DNA from: an uncultured Clostridia bacterium
GTDB taxonomy: Bacteria > Bacillota > Clostridia > TANB77 > CAG-508
Assembly (NCBI GenBank): GCA_944386325.1
Contig: CALXAP010000006.1
Location: 1 to 64,000, forward strand
Direction of reading: 5' to 3'
DNA length: 64,000 nucleotides
A program made the position numbers and the translations under genes. Within the stretch, counting starts at the first letter, position 1, and each line of letters starts with the position of its first letter. This document shows positions 1 to 7,194 of this stretch, one piece after another. The notes beneath the pieces were generated by a model, which searched no databases, was not told where the DNA came from, and worked only from the letters and a program-made list of their open reading frames with translations.

Positions 1-168
1 AAACTTGGAGTTAAAGATATAATTATAAACTCAATAATCGGACATAGTAATGATGATGTTGGAGAAGATATTTATTCTCATGTTTCAATTGAAGAGAAAT
101 TTGAAGCAATAAAAATGATTACCTATAAAGAACAAAAAAAGTTATATATTTTAGCATCAAATCAATAA
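1..168 (+). CDS. Tyrosine recombinase/integrase, C-terminal fragment (5' end outside window)
   Basis: The first 55 codons are open from base 1 to a TAA at 166-168. They read as the last part of a tyrosine recombinase: an I-I-G-H-S motif followed 10 residues later by I-Y-S-H-V-S. This matches the family pattern LGHSS...Y(S/T)HV, in which the His helps catalysis and the Tyr is the nucleophile that attacks DNA. Only the C-terminal end of the catalytic domain is visible, so its substrate (phage, transposon, Xer-like) cannot be told. It ends about 100 bp from the 3' end of RNase J, so an integrated element may lie upstream of the window. The fold assignment is good; the biological role is inference. 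Confidence 0.72.
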   Translation, partial: KLGVKDIIINSIIGHSNDDVGEDIYSHVSIEEKFEAIKMITYKEQKKLYILASNQ

Positions 169-231
169 CAAAAAACCTATTTAGACCTTATAAGTCCTAT
201 TCCGTTATCAACAAACTATCAACAAATAGTT

Positions 232-259
232 AATACCAGGCTATAAAAAGCCTGGTATT
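232..259 (-). terminator. Hairpin downstream of rnj
   Basis: A perfect 11-bp inverted repeat (232-242 with 249-259) around a 6-base loop, centred on CCAGGCT/AGCCTGG, lies 13 bp past the rnj stop. It is followed by no long T-run on either strand, so it may be a stabilising 3' hairpin or a weak terminator. It could also serve the convergent recombinase gene. Confidence 0.5.
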
Positions 260-271
260 TCAACGTTTTTA

Positions 272-2092
272 TTATACTTCCATAATAATAGGAAGAATCA
301 TTGGATTTCTTTTAGTTTTTTGATATACATAATCTCTTAAACTGTCTCTTAAGTTTGATTTTATTGTTGTCCAATCTTTTATTTTATTTTCTTCACATTT
401 TCTTATTTCTTCTCTAACTAATTTTTTTATATCATCCATCAAACTTTCAGATTCTCTAACATATACAAATCCTCTAGATATAACATCTGGACCTGCAATA
501 ACTTCACCAGATGAAGAATCCATTGTTAAAACAATAACAATTAATCCATCTTGTGATAAATGTTGTCTATCTCTTAATACAATATTTCCTACATCTCCAA
601 CACCTAAACCATCAACTAATATCCTTCCAAAAGGAACTGTACCTCCTAGTTTTGCATTCTTTTCATTCATCTCCAAAATTCTACCATTTGTCATCATAAA
701 TACATTTTCCTTTTCGACACCAACACTAATTGCAGTTTCCGCATGTGATTTTAATTGTCTATATTCACCATGTACAGGTATAAAATATTTTGGTTTAATT
801 AATGACAACATCAATTTTTGTTCTTCTTGGCATGCATGTCCAGATACGTGAACATCTGCTAAAGAACTATATACTACCTCAGCTCCTATTTGCATTAAAT
901 CATCTATAACTTTTGAAACTAATTTTTCATTTCCTGGTATAGGAGTAGCAGAAATAATAACTAAATCGTTTGGTGTTATTTCTACCTTTCTATGATCACC
1001 TGCAGCCATTCTAGTTAAAGCAGACATTGGTTCTCCTTGACTTCCTGTAGTTATTATCACAAGCTGTTCATCTGTATAATTTTTAATCATATCTATATCA
1101 ATAAAAATATTTTCAGGAAACTCTATATATCCCAATTCTTTAGCTGTATTTATCATATTTATCATACTTCTACCACATACAGCAATTTTTCTTTTATTTT
1201 CAACTGCAGCATTAACAATTTGCTGTACTCTATGAACATTAGAAGAAAATGTAGCTATTACTATTCTTTTAGTACAATTAATAAATATTTTATCAAAAAC
1301 AGCGCCTACTGATCTTTCAGACATTGTATATCCTTTTCTTTCTGAATTTGTACTATCAGACATTAAAGCAAGTACTCCCTTATTTCCTATCTCTGCAAGT
1401 CTACCTAAATCCATTTTTTGTCCATCTATAGGTGTATAATCTATTTTAAAGTCTCCTGTATGAACTATTACACCAACTGGTGTATATATTGCTAAAGCAA
1501 CCGCATCTGGTATACTATGACAACTTCTAATAAACTCAACTTTAAATTTTCCTAAAGTTACTGTTTGACCTTGCTTAACTGTTTTTATTTTTGTCTTTCT
1601 CAATAATTTATGCTCTTCTAATTTATTTTGAATTAGTCCTACTGTAAGCTTTGTAGCATATATAGGTACATTAATCAGTTTTAATAAATATGGTATAGCT
1701 CCTATATGATCTTCATGTCCATGTGTTATAACTAAACCTTTTATTCTATCTTTATTTTTCTCTAAATATGTCATATCTGGAATAACCAAATCTACTCCTA
1801 GCATATCATCTTCCGGAAATGCTAAACCGCAATCCACAATTATAATATCATCTTCATATTCAAAAACAGTTATATTTTTTCCAATTTCTAAAATTCCACC
1901 TAATGGAATAATTTTTAAATTTGATTTTTTAAAACTTACTGATGATGTAGACATTTCTTTTTTATTTGTATTTTCCCTTATTCTTCTTGTCCTTGTTGTT
2001 TTTCTTTCAACTTTATTTTCTCTATCAGATTTTTTTATCATCCTTTCTCTTCCTCTTTGTAATTTTTCTTTACCATTTGTTTCTTTTACCAT
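272..2092 (-). CDS. rnj: Ribonuclease J
   Basis: RNase J is a zinc-dependent beta-CASP metallo-beta-lactamase acting as 5'-3' exonuclease and endonuclease in RNA decay and rRNA maturation. The signature T-H-G-H-E-D-H-I-G lies at about residues 123-131. Further metal motifs (H-S-I-P-D, H-T-G-D-F, S-G-H-A) follow, then the C-terminal domain ending near Asn-Pro-Met-Ile. At 606 aa it is some 50 residues longer than Bacillus RNase J1. The excess is a Lys/Arg-rich N-terminal tail of about 55 residues before the catalytic domain, possibly RNA- or ribosome-binding (inference). The ATG at 2092 is preceded by AAAGGAGA at good spacing, so the tail is probably translated. Met18 and Met47 are weaker alternatives. 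Confidence 0.95.
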   Translation of the reverse strand: MVKETNGKEKLQRGRERMIKKSDRENKVERKTTRTRRIRENTNKKEMSTSSVSFKKSNLKIIPLGGILEIGKNITVFEYEDDIIIVDCGLAFPEDDMLGVDLVIPDMTYLEKNKDRIKGLVITHGHEDHIGAIPYLLKLINVPIYATKLTVGLIQNKLEEHKLLRKTKIKTVKQGQTVTLGKFKVEFIRSCHSIPDAVALAIYTPVGVIVHTGDFKIDYTPIDGQKMDLGRLAEIGNKGVLALMSDSTNSERKGYTMSERSVGAVFDKIFINCTKRIVIATFSSNVHRVQQIVNAAVENKRKIAVCGRSMINMINTAKELGYIEFPENIFIDIDMIKNYTDEQLVIITTGSQGEPMSALTRMAAGDHRKVEITPNDLVIISATPIPGNEKLVSKVIDDLMQIGAEVVYSSLADVHVSGHACQEEQKLMLSLIKPKYFIPVHGEYRQLKSHAETAISVGVEKENVFMMTNGRILEMNEKNAKLGGTVPFGRILVDGLGVGDVGNIVLRDRQHLSQDGLIVIVLTMDSSSGEVIAGPDVISRGFVYVRESESLMDDIKKLVREEIRKCEENKIKDWTTIKSNLRDSLRDYVYQKTKRNPMILPIIMEV

Positions 2093-2386
2093 TTAATCTA
2101 TCTCCTTTTTTATATTTTTCATTATGTACAATATAATAATATAAAAAGGTATTTACTTTATTTTATATTTATAAATACAACACAATATATAATACATATT
2201 TAAATGTATTATTTCTCTCATTTTTATAATTAAAACATATTAAAATATAATCTCTTTAATTATTTTTTAAATTATACAAACTAATCTCAACATTAAAAAT
2301 TATAAATTTGAGTCTCTCTTTGACTCTAACCGTTACATTATTATTTTATACATAAATCTCATTTTTATCCATATCGGACAACACTG
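2093..2386 (-). other. Long 5' untranslated leader of rnj
   Basis: About 295 nt separate the predicted transcription start (downstream of the promoter at 2393-2421) from the rnj ATG. No SD-preceded ORF was found in it. The 5' part holds a small inverted repeat, GAGTC/GACTC, near 2310-2330. The rest is nearly pure A/T. Autoregulation through such a leader is known for RNase E in Gram-negative bacteria; for rnj here it is inference. Confidence 0.45.
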
Positions 2387-2392
2387 TTTGCA

Positions 2393-2421
2393 ATTATACT
2401 ATAAAAATAATTGATTGTCAA
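2393..2421 (-). promoter_or_regulatory. Sigma-A promoter of rnj
   Basis: On the minus strand TTGACA (2416-2421) and TATAAT (2393-2398) are both perfect and separated by exactly 17 bp. The promoter sits just beyond the rplT terminator, so rnj is transcribed independently of infC-rpmI-rplT. Confidence 0.85.
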
Positions 2422-2450
2422 TGGGATTTTTTTCCTTTTGTAGTATAGTA

Positions 2451-2498
2451 AAAAAAGAGGATATAATAATTCTTATGTTTTATTATATCCTCTTTTTT
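2451..2498 (-). terminator. Terminator of infC-rpmI-rplT
   Basis: A 19-bp perfect inverted repeat (2451-2469 with 2480-2498) has A-runs on one flank and T-runs on the other, so it works in either direction. It lies 22 bp after the rplT stop. Confidence 0.85.
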
Positions 2499-2520
2499 AT
2501 ATATTATTTATATTATATGT

Positions 2521-2871
2521 TTATGCCTTATTAGCTAATTCAACAACTTTTTTAAAAGCTTCTGGATCGCTAATTGCAATTTCAGACAACATTTTTCTAT
2601 TTATTACAATATTTGCTTTTTTTAATCCAGCAATTAATTTACTATATGTAGTACCATTTTGTCTAGCTGCTGCATTAATTCTTGCTATCCATAATTTTCT
2701 GAAATTGCTTTTTCTATCTTTTCTTCCTACATATGCATATGTTAAAGATTTCATAACTGCTTGATTAGCATTTCTGAATCTTATACTTTTTGCACCATAA
2801 TATCCTTTTGCTAATTTTAATATTTTTTTATGTCTTGCACGAGTTGTTCTCGCTGTTTTTACTCTTGCCAT
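2521..2871 (-). CDS. rplT: 50S ribosomal protein L20 (bL20)
   Basis: This 116-aa basic protein is full length for bL20, a primary binder of 23S rRNA needed early in large-subunit assembly. It starts M-A-R-V-K and carries the family run K-G-Y-Y-G-A-K-S and the [10 protein letters not shown] segment near residue 62-71. It is last in the infC-rpmI-rplT operon, 28 bp after rpmI, preceded by AAAGGATG. In other Firmicutes free L20 represses this operon by binding its leader; a matching attenuator-like leader is present before infC. Confidence 0.97.
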   Translation of the reverse strand: MARVKTARTTRARHKKILKLAKGYYGAKSIRFRNANQAVMKSLTYAYVGRKDRKSNFRKLWIARINAAARQNGTTYSKLIAGLKKANIVINRKMLSEIAISDPEAFKKVVELANKA

Positions 2872-2899
2872 CTATAATCATCCTTTCTTATTCTATTTA

Positions 2900-3103
2900 T
2901 TAATTCCCATATGGTAATAATTTTTTTATTCCTGCTTCACAAGTTTTATCTGCATAACCTCTTTGTGCTCTTAATTGTCTTTTTTGTTTTGTTGATCTAT
3001 TACTTAATAAATGTCTTCTATTTGCTTTTGTTCTTTTTACCTTTCCTGTAGCTGTATATGAATATCTTTTTTTAGCAGCTTTATTTGTTTTTAATTTTGC
3101 CAT
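2900..3103 (-). CDS. rpmI: 50S ribosomal protein L35 (bL35)
   Basis: This is a 67-aa, strongly basic protein with the L35 pattern: an M-x-K-L-K-T-x-K-A-A-K-K-R start, an R-H-L-L-S-x-R-S-T-K-x-K-R-x-L-R core and a C-terminal L-L-P-Y-G. The length is typical. It lies between infC (35 bp upstream) and rplT in the conserved order and has an AAAGGAGC ribosome-binding site. Protein of the large subunit surface. Confidence 0.96.
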   Translation of the reverse strand: MAKLKTNKAAKKRYSYTATGKVKRTKANRRHLLSNRSTKQKRQLRAQRGYADKTCEAGIKKLLPYGN

Positions 3104-3138
3104 GATATATAGCTCCTTTCTATTTAATAAACTGTTTA

Positions 3139-3654
3139 TTATTTTTCAGATTTTTTTGATAATATTACAAACATATTTTTTCCTTCTAATATTGGTTTTT
3201 TCTCAACTGTTGCAATATCAGCCAATTGTTCTGAAAATTTATTTAAAGTAGTTTCTCCTAATTTAATATAATTAAGTTCTCTACCTCTAAATCTAACTGT
3301 TATTTTTACTTTTGCCCCATCCATTAAAAATTTTCTTGCATTTCTACATTTAAAATCAAAATCATGTGCATCAATATTAGGAGTTATTCTTATCTCCTTC
3401 ATCTCTACTATTTTTTGCTTTTTTCTAGCTTCTTTTTCTTTTTTTGCTTGCTCAAATTTATATTTCCCGTAATTCATTATTTTACAAACTGCAGGCTTTG
3501 CATTTGGAGCAACAAGTACCAAATCTAAATCTTTCTCTTCTGCAATTTCAATTCCCTTAATAGTAGGCATTATTCCTAATTTTTTTCCATTTTCGTCTAT
3601 TACTTGAACTTCTTTTTCTCTTATTTGCCTATTAATAGTTAATTCTTGTTTTAT
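3139..3654 (-). CDS. infC: Translation initiation factor IF-3, apparent AUA start
   Basis: IF-3 binds the 30S subunit, prevents premature 50S joining and proofreads the start codon. The protein shows the family N-terminal I-N-R-Q-I-R-E-K-E-V and V-I-D-E-N-G motifs, the linker, and the C-terminal K-I-T-V-R-F-R-G-R-E domain. The nearest ATG in frame (3705) lies inside the leader, overlaps the attenuator and has no ribosome-binding site. By contrast GGAGG sits 8 nt before an ATA codon at 3652-3654, giving a 171-aa product of normal IF-3 length. Rare AUU/AUC/AUA initiators are a known infC trait, because IF-3 rejects them and so represses its own synthesis. I see no better start. Confidence 0.9.
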   Translation of the reverse strand: MKQELTINRQIREKEVQVIDENGKKLGIMPTIKGIEIAEEKDLDLVLVAPNAKPAVCKIMNYGKYKFEQAKKEKEARKKQKIVEMKEIRITPNIDAHDFDFKCRNARKFLMDGAKVKITVRFRGRELNYIKLGETTLNKFSEQLADIATVEKKPILEGKNMFVILSKKSEK

Positions 3655-3780
3655 AAAAAACACCTCCAAAAAAAATAATTGACTTAAAAAAGCCAATCCA
3701 CACAAATAATATATACATATTATATTATTTAACCTTTTCCTAAAAGTAAAGGTGAGAAGTGGATAACTTCTTCTTAATTC
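3655..3780 (-). promoter_or_regulatory. infC leader with intrinsic attenuator (L20-leader-like)
   Basis: Between the promoter and the infC start lies a leader of about 125 nt. Its 3' part holds a short GC-containing hairpin (3692-3697 with 3678-3683, one G-U pair) followed directly by eight T residues on the minus strand and then the GGAGG of infC. That is an intrinsic terminator placed to abort transcription before infC. In Bacillus the same operon is controlled by L20 through leader attenuation; assignment to that RNA family is inferred from position and architecture, not sequence match. Confidence 0.55.
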
Positions 3781-3786
3781 TTATAT

Positions 3787-3815
3787 ATTTTATATTTTTT
3801 TCCTCGAAATGTCAA
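3787..3815 (-). promoter_or_regulatory. Sigma-A promoter of infC-rpmI-rplT
   Basis: Minus strand TTGACA (3810-3815), 17-bp spacer, TAAAAT (3787-3792). Confidence 0.82.
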
Positions 3816-3835
3816 GTAATTTCTTAAATTTTTAC

Positions 3836-3864
3836 TTGCGAATATACTTTTAAGATAGTATAAT
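3836..3864 (+). promoter_or_regulatory. Sigma-A promoter of the 3897 gene
   Basis: Plus strand TTGCGA (3836-3841), 17-bp spacer, TATAAT (3859-3864). The start point it predicts (about 3871) lies downstream of the first in-frame ATG at 3867, which fixes ATG 3897 as the true start of the gene. Confidence 0.75.
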
Positions 3865-3896
3865 ATTTGTGTAATTTATTAATTGGAGGAATATTT

Positions 3897-4328
3897 ATGA
3901 ATAAGCGGGTATTTTGTTTTGAAAATGATTTAGGTTTTATAAAGGAGGGAATATTTTATCCTATACATTTAGACAAGTTAGAATTTATGCGTATAATTTG
4001 TAATTTACGTTCTAATACAGATTATATATCAGCAGATTTATTGCTAAAAGATGCAATAAAATATTATACAAATATAGATATTGTGGCTGTGCGTTACAAA
4101 AATAAAAGCATTTCTGATAGTGTTTTTTACATGTGTTGGTTAAATAAAATACGAAATAATAGGAAATTTAAAATAACTTCCTCTGCACTTAAAGAAGAAA
4201 AAAAACGTATAAATCAAAAAATAAAAGAAGAAAGCAAAAAATACAAAATTTCCAAAGCTTATAATGTTCAATCTGCCGAAAAAATTTTACGAAATAATGG
4301 TTTTAGCAGATATAATAAGAACAAATAA
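3897..4328 (+). CDS. Hypothetical protein, 143 aa
   Basis: I do not recognise this protein. It starts at ATG 3897, 7 nt after TTGGAGG. The N-terminal two thirds is mixed alpha/beta with no membrane segment and three isolated Cys residues. The C-terminal third (about residues 97-143) is a Lys/Arg/Glu-rich, probably helical tail with runs such as K-E-E-K-K-R, which suggests nucleic-acid or protein contact (inference). It is probably cotranscribed with the 4411 gene 82 bp downstream and is divergent from infC. Together with the following toxin-antitoxin pair it forms a small accessory patch between two ribosomal-protein operons. Confidence 0.6.
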   Translation: MNKRVFCFENDLGFIKEGIFYPIHLDKLEFMRIICNLRSNTDYISADLLLKDAIKYYTNIDIVAVRYKNKSISDSVFYMCWLNKIRNNRKFKITSSALKEEKKRINQKIKEESKKYKISKAYNVQSAEKILRNNGFSRYNKNK

Positions 4329-4410
4329 ATATTTTCATTTTTAATTAATTTGCGCAATAATTATTGTGTAGATTATTTTTATCCTTTAAGAATTTTAAGG
4401 AGGGTTTTCC

Positions 4411-4683
4411 ATGTCAAATACAGGAATTCCAGAATATTTTGGTGATTTGGGTCAATTTTTGACAGTATCACTTAAAAATCAATGGCAATCTCGCCTTTTA
4501 AATAATAAAGTTGATTATAAAAAATCAATTTTATTGTCTTTACGCAAACTGTACCCTAATATAAAGGATGCCGAAAATGCTGGATTTTCACATTCCATGC
4601 TAAAGCATGCAGTTAGTATTTTAAGACAAAATGGCTATTATGTGGATTTAAAAAATTCACTAATAGTAAAAAAGACACAGTAA
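4411..4683 (+). CDS. Hypothetical protein, 90 aa
   Basis: This is a small soluble protein, not recognised. An AAGGAGGG site lies 6 nt before the ATG. A segment around residues 60-80 (S-H-S-M-L-K-H-A-V-S-I-L-R-Q-N-G-Y-Y-V) looks like a helix followed by a turn and strand, reminiscent of a small winged-helix or RNP-type unit, but the evidence is thin. Its last codons form the left arm of the downstream terminator. It sits 82 bp after the 3897 gene, probably in the same transcript. Confidence 0.55.
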   Translation: MSNTGIPEYFGDLGQFLTVSLKNQWQSRLLNNKVDYKKSILLSLRKLYPNIKDAENAGFSHSMLKHAVSILRQNGYYVDLKNSLIVKKTQ

Positions 4684-4697
4684 ACTGTGTCTTTTTT
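4668..4697 (+). terminator. Terminator after the 4411 gene
   Basis: A 13-bp perfect stem (4668-4680 with 4685-4697), tetraloop TAAA, with a T6 tail. The stop codon of the 4411 gene begins at the loop. Confidence 0.85.
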
Positions 4698-4789
4698 ACT
4701 ATAGAAAATGTATAAGATAAAAAGTTATAATAGTAGTAAAATCGTAATATTTGTGATAAAATAGTTATAAAGTAAGGAGGAAATTTAAT

Positions 4790-4966
4790 ATGAGTGATAA
4801 ACAATTAGTTTTAAATACAGTTCAAAATATTGATGATGCAACAAGTTATGAAGAAATACTTTACACTCTTTACGCACAATTAGAAGTTAAAAAAGGTATA
4901 AAAGATATGGAAGAAGGAAATACAAAAACTAGTAAAGAAGTAAAGGAGATAATAGATAAATGGTAA
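4790..4966 (+). CDS. Putative antitoxin of a type II toxin-antitoxin pair
   Basis: This 58-aa acidic protein is encoded directly upstream of a ParE/RelE-like toxin and overlaps it by 7 bp (ATGGTAA), the usual translational coupling for such pairs. The start is ATG 4790 after AAGGAGG. Its C-terminal half (G-I-K-D-M-E-E-G-N-T-K-T-S-K-E-V-K) resembles the antitoxin segment that ends in a (S/T)-xx-EV-xx-xx-xK-W pattern and wraps the toxin. By family knowledge it would bind the toxin, neutralise it and repress the operon. The DNA-binding fold (RelB/RHH-like) is not certain from the sequence. Confidence 0.72.
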   Translation: MSDKQLVLNTVQNIDDATSYEEILYTLYAQLEVKKGIKDMEEGNTKTSKEVKEIIDKW

Positions 4967-5271
4967 TTTGGACAGATAATGCATTATCACATATCACGGA
5001 ATTTATAGATGAAACAACAGAAGATACTGGAGGAACTGCTAAATCTTATATGAGAAAATTAGTCGATTATGTTGATATTTTAGAAACAATGCCAGAATTG
5101 GGGAAAAATATGGAATATATTATATCAAACTATGAAATAAGGCAATTAATTTATGAAAAACATAGAATTATTTATCATATTAAAGGAAATGATATCGTGA
5201 TTTTATCTGTATTACACACAAAGTTAAATTTAGGAAAAGCATTGAGAAAATTAAAAAGAGATATACAATAA
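4960..5271 (+). CDS. RelE/ParE-family toxin
   Basis: This 103-aa protein has the ParE-type layout. A strand opens it (V-I-W-T-D-N-A), then two helices (the second around R-K-L-V-D-Y-V-D-I-L), then the L-E-T-M-P-E-L-G-K turn. Next come the strand pair R-Q-L-I-Y-E-K-H-R-I-I-Y-H-I and a final strand I-V-I-L-S-V-L-H-T. The pattern of P-x-x-G plus (Y/H)RI-x-Y-x-I and V-x-H is diagnostic of the RelE/ParE superfamily. Members poison DNA gyrase (ParE) or cleave mRNA at the ribosome (RelE); the sequence alone does not decide which. Gene order antitoxin then toxin with a 7-bp overlap supports the call. Confidence 0.88.
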   Translation: MVIWTDNALSHITEFIDETTEDTGGTAKSYMRKLVDYVDILETMPELGKNMEYIISNYEIRQLIYEKHRIIYHIKGNDIVILSVLHTKLNLGKALRKLKRDIQ

Positions 5272-5301
5272 ATAAATATAAAAGTATAACCAAATTTATA
5301 G

Positions 5302-5329
5302 AAAAGCGCATTAAAATATGTGCTTTTTT
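5302..5329 (+). terminator. Terminator of the toxin-antitoxin operon
   Basis: A 10-bp stem (5302-5311 with 5318-5327, one G-U pair) followed by T residues, 30 bp after the toxin stop. Confidence 0.75.
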
Positions 5330-5440
5330 AAGTTTCAAAAGTAATAAGTAAGGAAAAACAAAAATTTGTATATTGTATGTATATTATAAGGGAGATTTAT
5401 ATAGATTTTCGCAGCACTAAATAGAGTAAGTCAAAATAAA

Positions 5441-5475
5441 AGAAACCCAATGCTTTCTAGCAATATAGGGTTTCT
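5441..5475 (-). terminator. Terminator of rplM-rpsI
   Basis: AGAAACCC (5441-5448) pairs with GGGTTTCT (5468-5475). A short inner stem TGCT/AGCA lies in the loop, and on the minus strand a T-rich tail follows. It lies about 40 bp after the rpsI stop. Confidence 0.75.
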
Positions 5476-5512
5476 ATAAAACTTTCCGAAATTTTGGAAA
5501 ATCGTATTGTAA

Positions 5513-5914
5513 TTATCTTTTACTAAATTGTGGAGCTTTTCTAGCTTTTTTAAGTCCGTATTTTTTTCTTTCTTTCATTCTTGAATCTCTTGTTAAGAAT
5601 CCATTTGATTTTAATACTGGTCTATATTCTGAATTTACTTCTAATAAAGCTCTTGCTATACCATGTCTTATAGCTCCTGCTTGACCTGTAAATCCTCCAC
5701 CTTTAACTGTACATATTACATCATATTTTTCTAATGTATTTGTAACAACTAATGGTTGTTTTACTATAACTTTTAATATTTCTGTTCCAAAATATTCATC
5801 TATTGATTTTTTATTTATTGTAATATTTCCATTTCCTGCTACAATTCTTACTCTTGCAATTGAACTTTTTCTTCTACCTGTACCACGGAACATTATTTTT
5901 TCTGTACTTGCCAT
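5513..5914 (-). CDS. rpsI: 30S ribosomal protein S9 (uS9)
   Basis: This 133-aa protein has the uS9 hallmarks: [12 protein letters not shown] near residues 11-22, the [19 protein letters not shown] loop near 73-92, and the Lys/Arg-rich C-terminal tail ending Q-F-S-K-R that reaches toward the P-site tRNA. It is second in the rplM-rpsI operon, 39 bp after rplM, with GAGGAAGG as ribosome-binding site. Confidence 0.97.
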   Translation of the reverse strand: MASTEKIMFRGTGRRKSSIARVRIVAGNGNITINKKSIDEYFGTEILKVIVKQPLVVTNTLEKYDVICTVKGGGFTGQAGAIRHGIARALLEVNSEYRPVLKSNGFLTRDSRMKERKKYGLKKARKAPQFSKR

Positions 5915-5953
5915 TTATAATTTCCTTCCTCTCTTAATTCTAAATATATATTA

Positions 5954-6388
5954 TTAAAATTCCCATTTTTCTGGTTTTTGTGCAGTTTGCTCATGCTCGC
6001 TACCTGCATATACTCTTAGCTTTTTAACCATTTGTCTACCTAATCTATTTTTAGGTAACATTCCTTTTACAGCTAAAAACATTGCTTTTTCAGGTGTCTT
6101 ATTCATCATATCTCTAGCTTTTACTTCTTTCATCCCACCTATATAACCAGAATGATGTCTATATATTTTATTATCTAATTTATTTCCTGTTAAAACAGCA
6201 TCTTTGCAATTTAAAATTATAACATTATCTCCTGTATCTACATTTGGTGTAAAAGTTGGTTTATGTTTTCCTCTTAATAATCTTGCAGCTTCTGTAGCAA
6301 CTCTACCTAAAGGTTTTCCAGCTGCATCAATTATATACCATTTTCTATTTATTTCACTAGCTTTAGCACTATATGTTTTATTATTCAT
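5954..6388 (-). CDS. rplM: 50S ribosomal protein L13 (uL13)
   Basis: The 144-aa product shows the uL13 pattern: [14 protein letters not shown] near the N-terminus, [11 protein letters not shown], the metal-free G-D-N-V-I-I-L-N-C strand and M-L-P-K-N-R-L-G-R. An earlier in-frame ATG at 6406 overlaps the GGAGG (6400-6404), so ATG 6388, 11 nt after that site, is taken as the start; this gives the usual length. First gene of the rplM-rpsI operon. Confidence 0.96.
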   Translation of the reverse strand: MNNKTYSAKASEINRKWYIIDAAGKPLGRVATEAARLLRGKHKPTFTPNVDTGDNVIILNCKDAVLTGNKLDNKIYRHHSGYIGGMKEVKARDMMNKTPEKAMFLAVKGMLPKNRLGRQMVKKLRVYAGSEHEQTAQKPEKWEF

Positions 6389-6480
6389 GGTAATATAAGC
6401 CTCCATTCATTTTATTATATATATGAAATATAAATTGACCACCGGGGAGAAGTCTTTTTATATTACATCACATTTTTGCG
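6389..6480 (-). promoter_or_regulatory. rplM leader, candidate L13-type leader RNA
   Basis: The ~90-nt leader holds a GC-rich block (6437-6454 on the plus strand, GACC-ACCGGGG-AGAAGTC). It is conspicuous in otherwise A/T-rich flanks and can fold with GAC/GTC closing pairs. Firmicutes rplM-rpsI operons are known to carry a structured L13 leader bound by L13. Membership of that family is inferred from position and the isolated GC-rich fold. Confidence 0.5.
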
Positions 6481-6485
6481 TAACT

Positions 6486-6514
6486 ATTTTAATATATTTT
6501 TTTAGAAAAGTCAA
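6486..6514 (-). promoter_or_regulatory. Sigma-A promoter of rplM-rpsI
   Basis: Minus strand TTGACT (6509-6514), 17-bp spacer, TAAAAT (6486-6491). Confidence 0.8.
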
Positions 6515-6578
6515 TATAATGGTAGAAATTATTGTCAAATTAATGTATAATAATAAAAAATAAAATGTAGGTGATTAA

Positions 6579-7157
6579 ATGAATAAAACAAAAAGAAAAA
6601 TATTTGAAACTTCTATGAAACTTTTTGCACAAAAAGGTTATGAAGCTACAAGTATAGAAGAAATAACAGCAACTGTTGGTGTTGCAAAAGGCACTCTTTA
6701 CTATCATTTTTCTAGTAAAGAAGAAATATTTTATTTTTTAGTTGAAGAAGGAATGAAATTATTAAAAAATAGTATAGAAATAAAAACTTCTAAGTTAGAT
6801 AATGCAATTGATAAATTAAAGGCAATTATTTTAATTCAAATAAAAGTATTAATAAAATACGAAAATATTATTACAATTATTTTAAGCCAGATTTGGGGAA
6901 ATGAAAGTAGAAATTTAGCATGTAAAAAATATGTTTGTGAATATCTTAATACAATAGAAAAAATAATAATTGATGGAATTGAAAAAAAACAAATTATAGA
7001 ATGTAACTCTACTCTCCTTGCGTCTTCTATATTTGGTGTTACATGTTCAAGTCTTATATATAAAATAAAGGCTCAAAAAGATATAACAATAGAAGATTTA
7101 TATAATGAATATGTGAATATTCTTATTAAAGGTCTTTCTCCTAATAATGAAAAATAA
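6579..7157 (+). CDS. TetR/AcrR-family transcriptional regulator
   Basis: This 192-aa protein has the TetR helix-turn-helix at residues 8-50: I-F-E-T-S-M-K-L-F-A-Q-K-G-Y-E-A-T-S, I-E-E-I-T, then V-A-K-G-T-L-Y-Y-H-F-S-S-K-E-E-I-F. The C-terminal ligand-binding domain is helical and unassignable. TetR proteins usually repress an adjacent transporter or their own gene, but here the neighbours are rplM (divergent) and yunB (convergent), so no target is obvious. ATG 6579 follows GTAGGTG. Confidence 0.92.
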   Translation: MNKTKRKIFETSMKLFAQKGYEATSIEEITATVGVAKGTLYYHFSSKEEIFYFLVEEGMKLLKNSIEIKTSKLDNAIDKLKAIILIQIKVLIKYENIITIILSQIWGNESRNLACKKYVCEYLNTIEKIIIDGIEKKQIIECNSTLLASSIFGVTCSSLIYKIKAQKDITIEDLYNEYVNILIKGLSPNNEK

Positions 7158-7191
7158 GAAAAATCAATGATTTTTCTTATTTTTCATTATT
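7144..7191. terminator. Bidirectional terminator between tetR and yunB
   Basis: A long A/T-rich inverted repeat (AATGAAAAATAAGAAAAATC and its complement) overlaps the tetR stop and ends 4 bp before the yunB stop. It has T-runs on both strands, suiting the two convergent genes. Confidence 0.75.
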
Positions 7192-7194
7192 ATA

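Noticed and set aside
3655-3705. Start of infC at ATG 3705
   Set aside because: That ATG overlaps the attenuator region, has no SD, and would add an unusual 17-residue extension; the ATA with GGAGG fits better.
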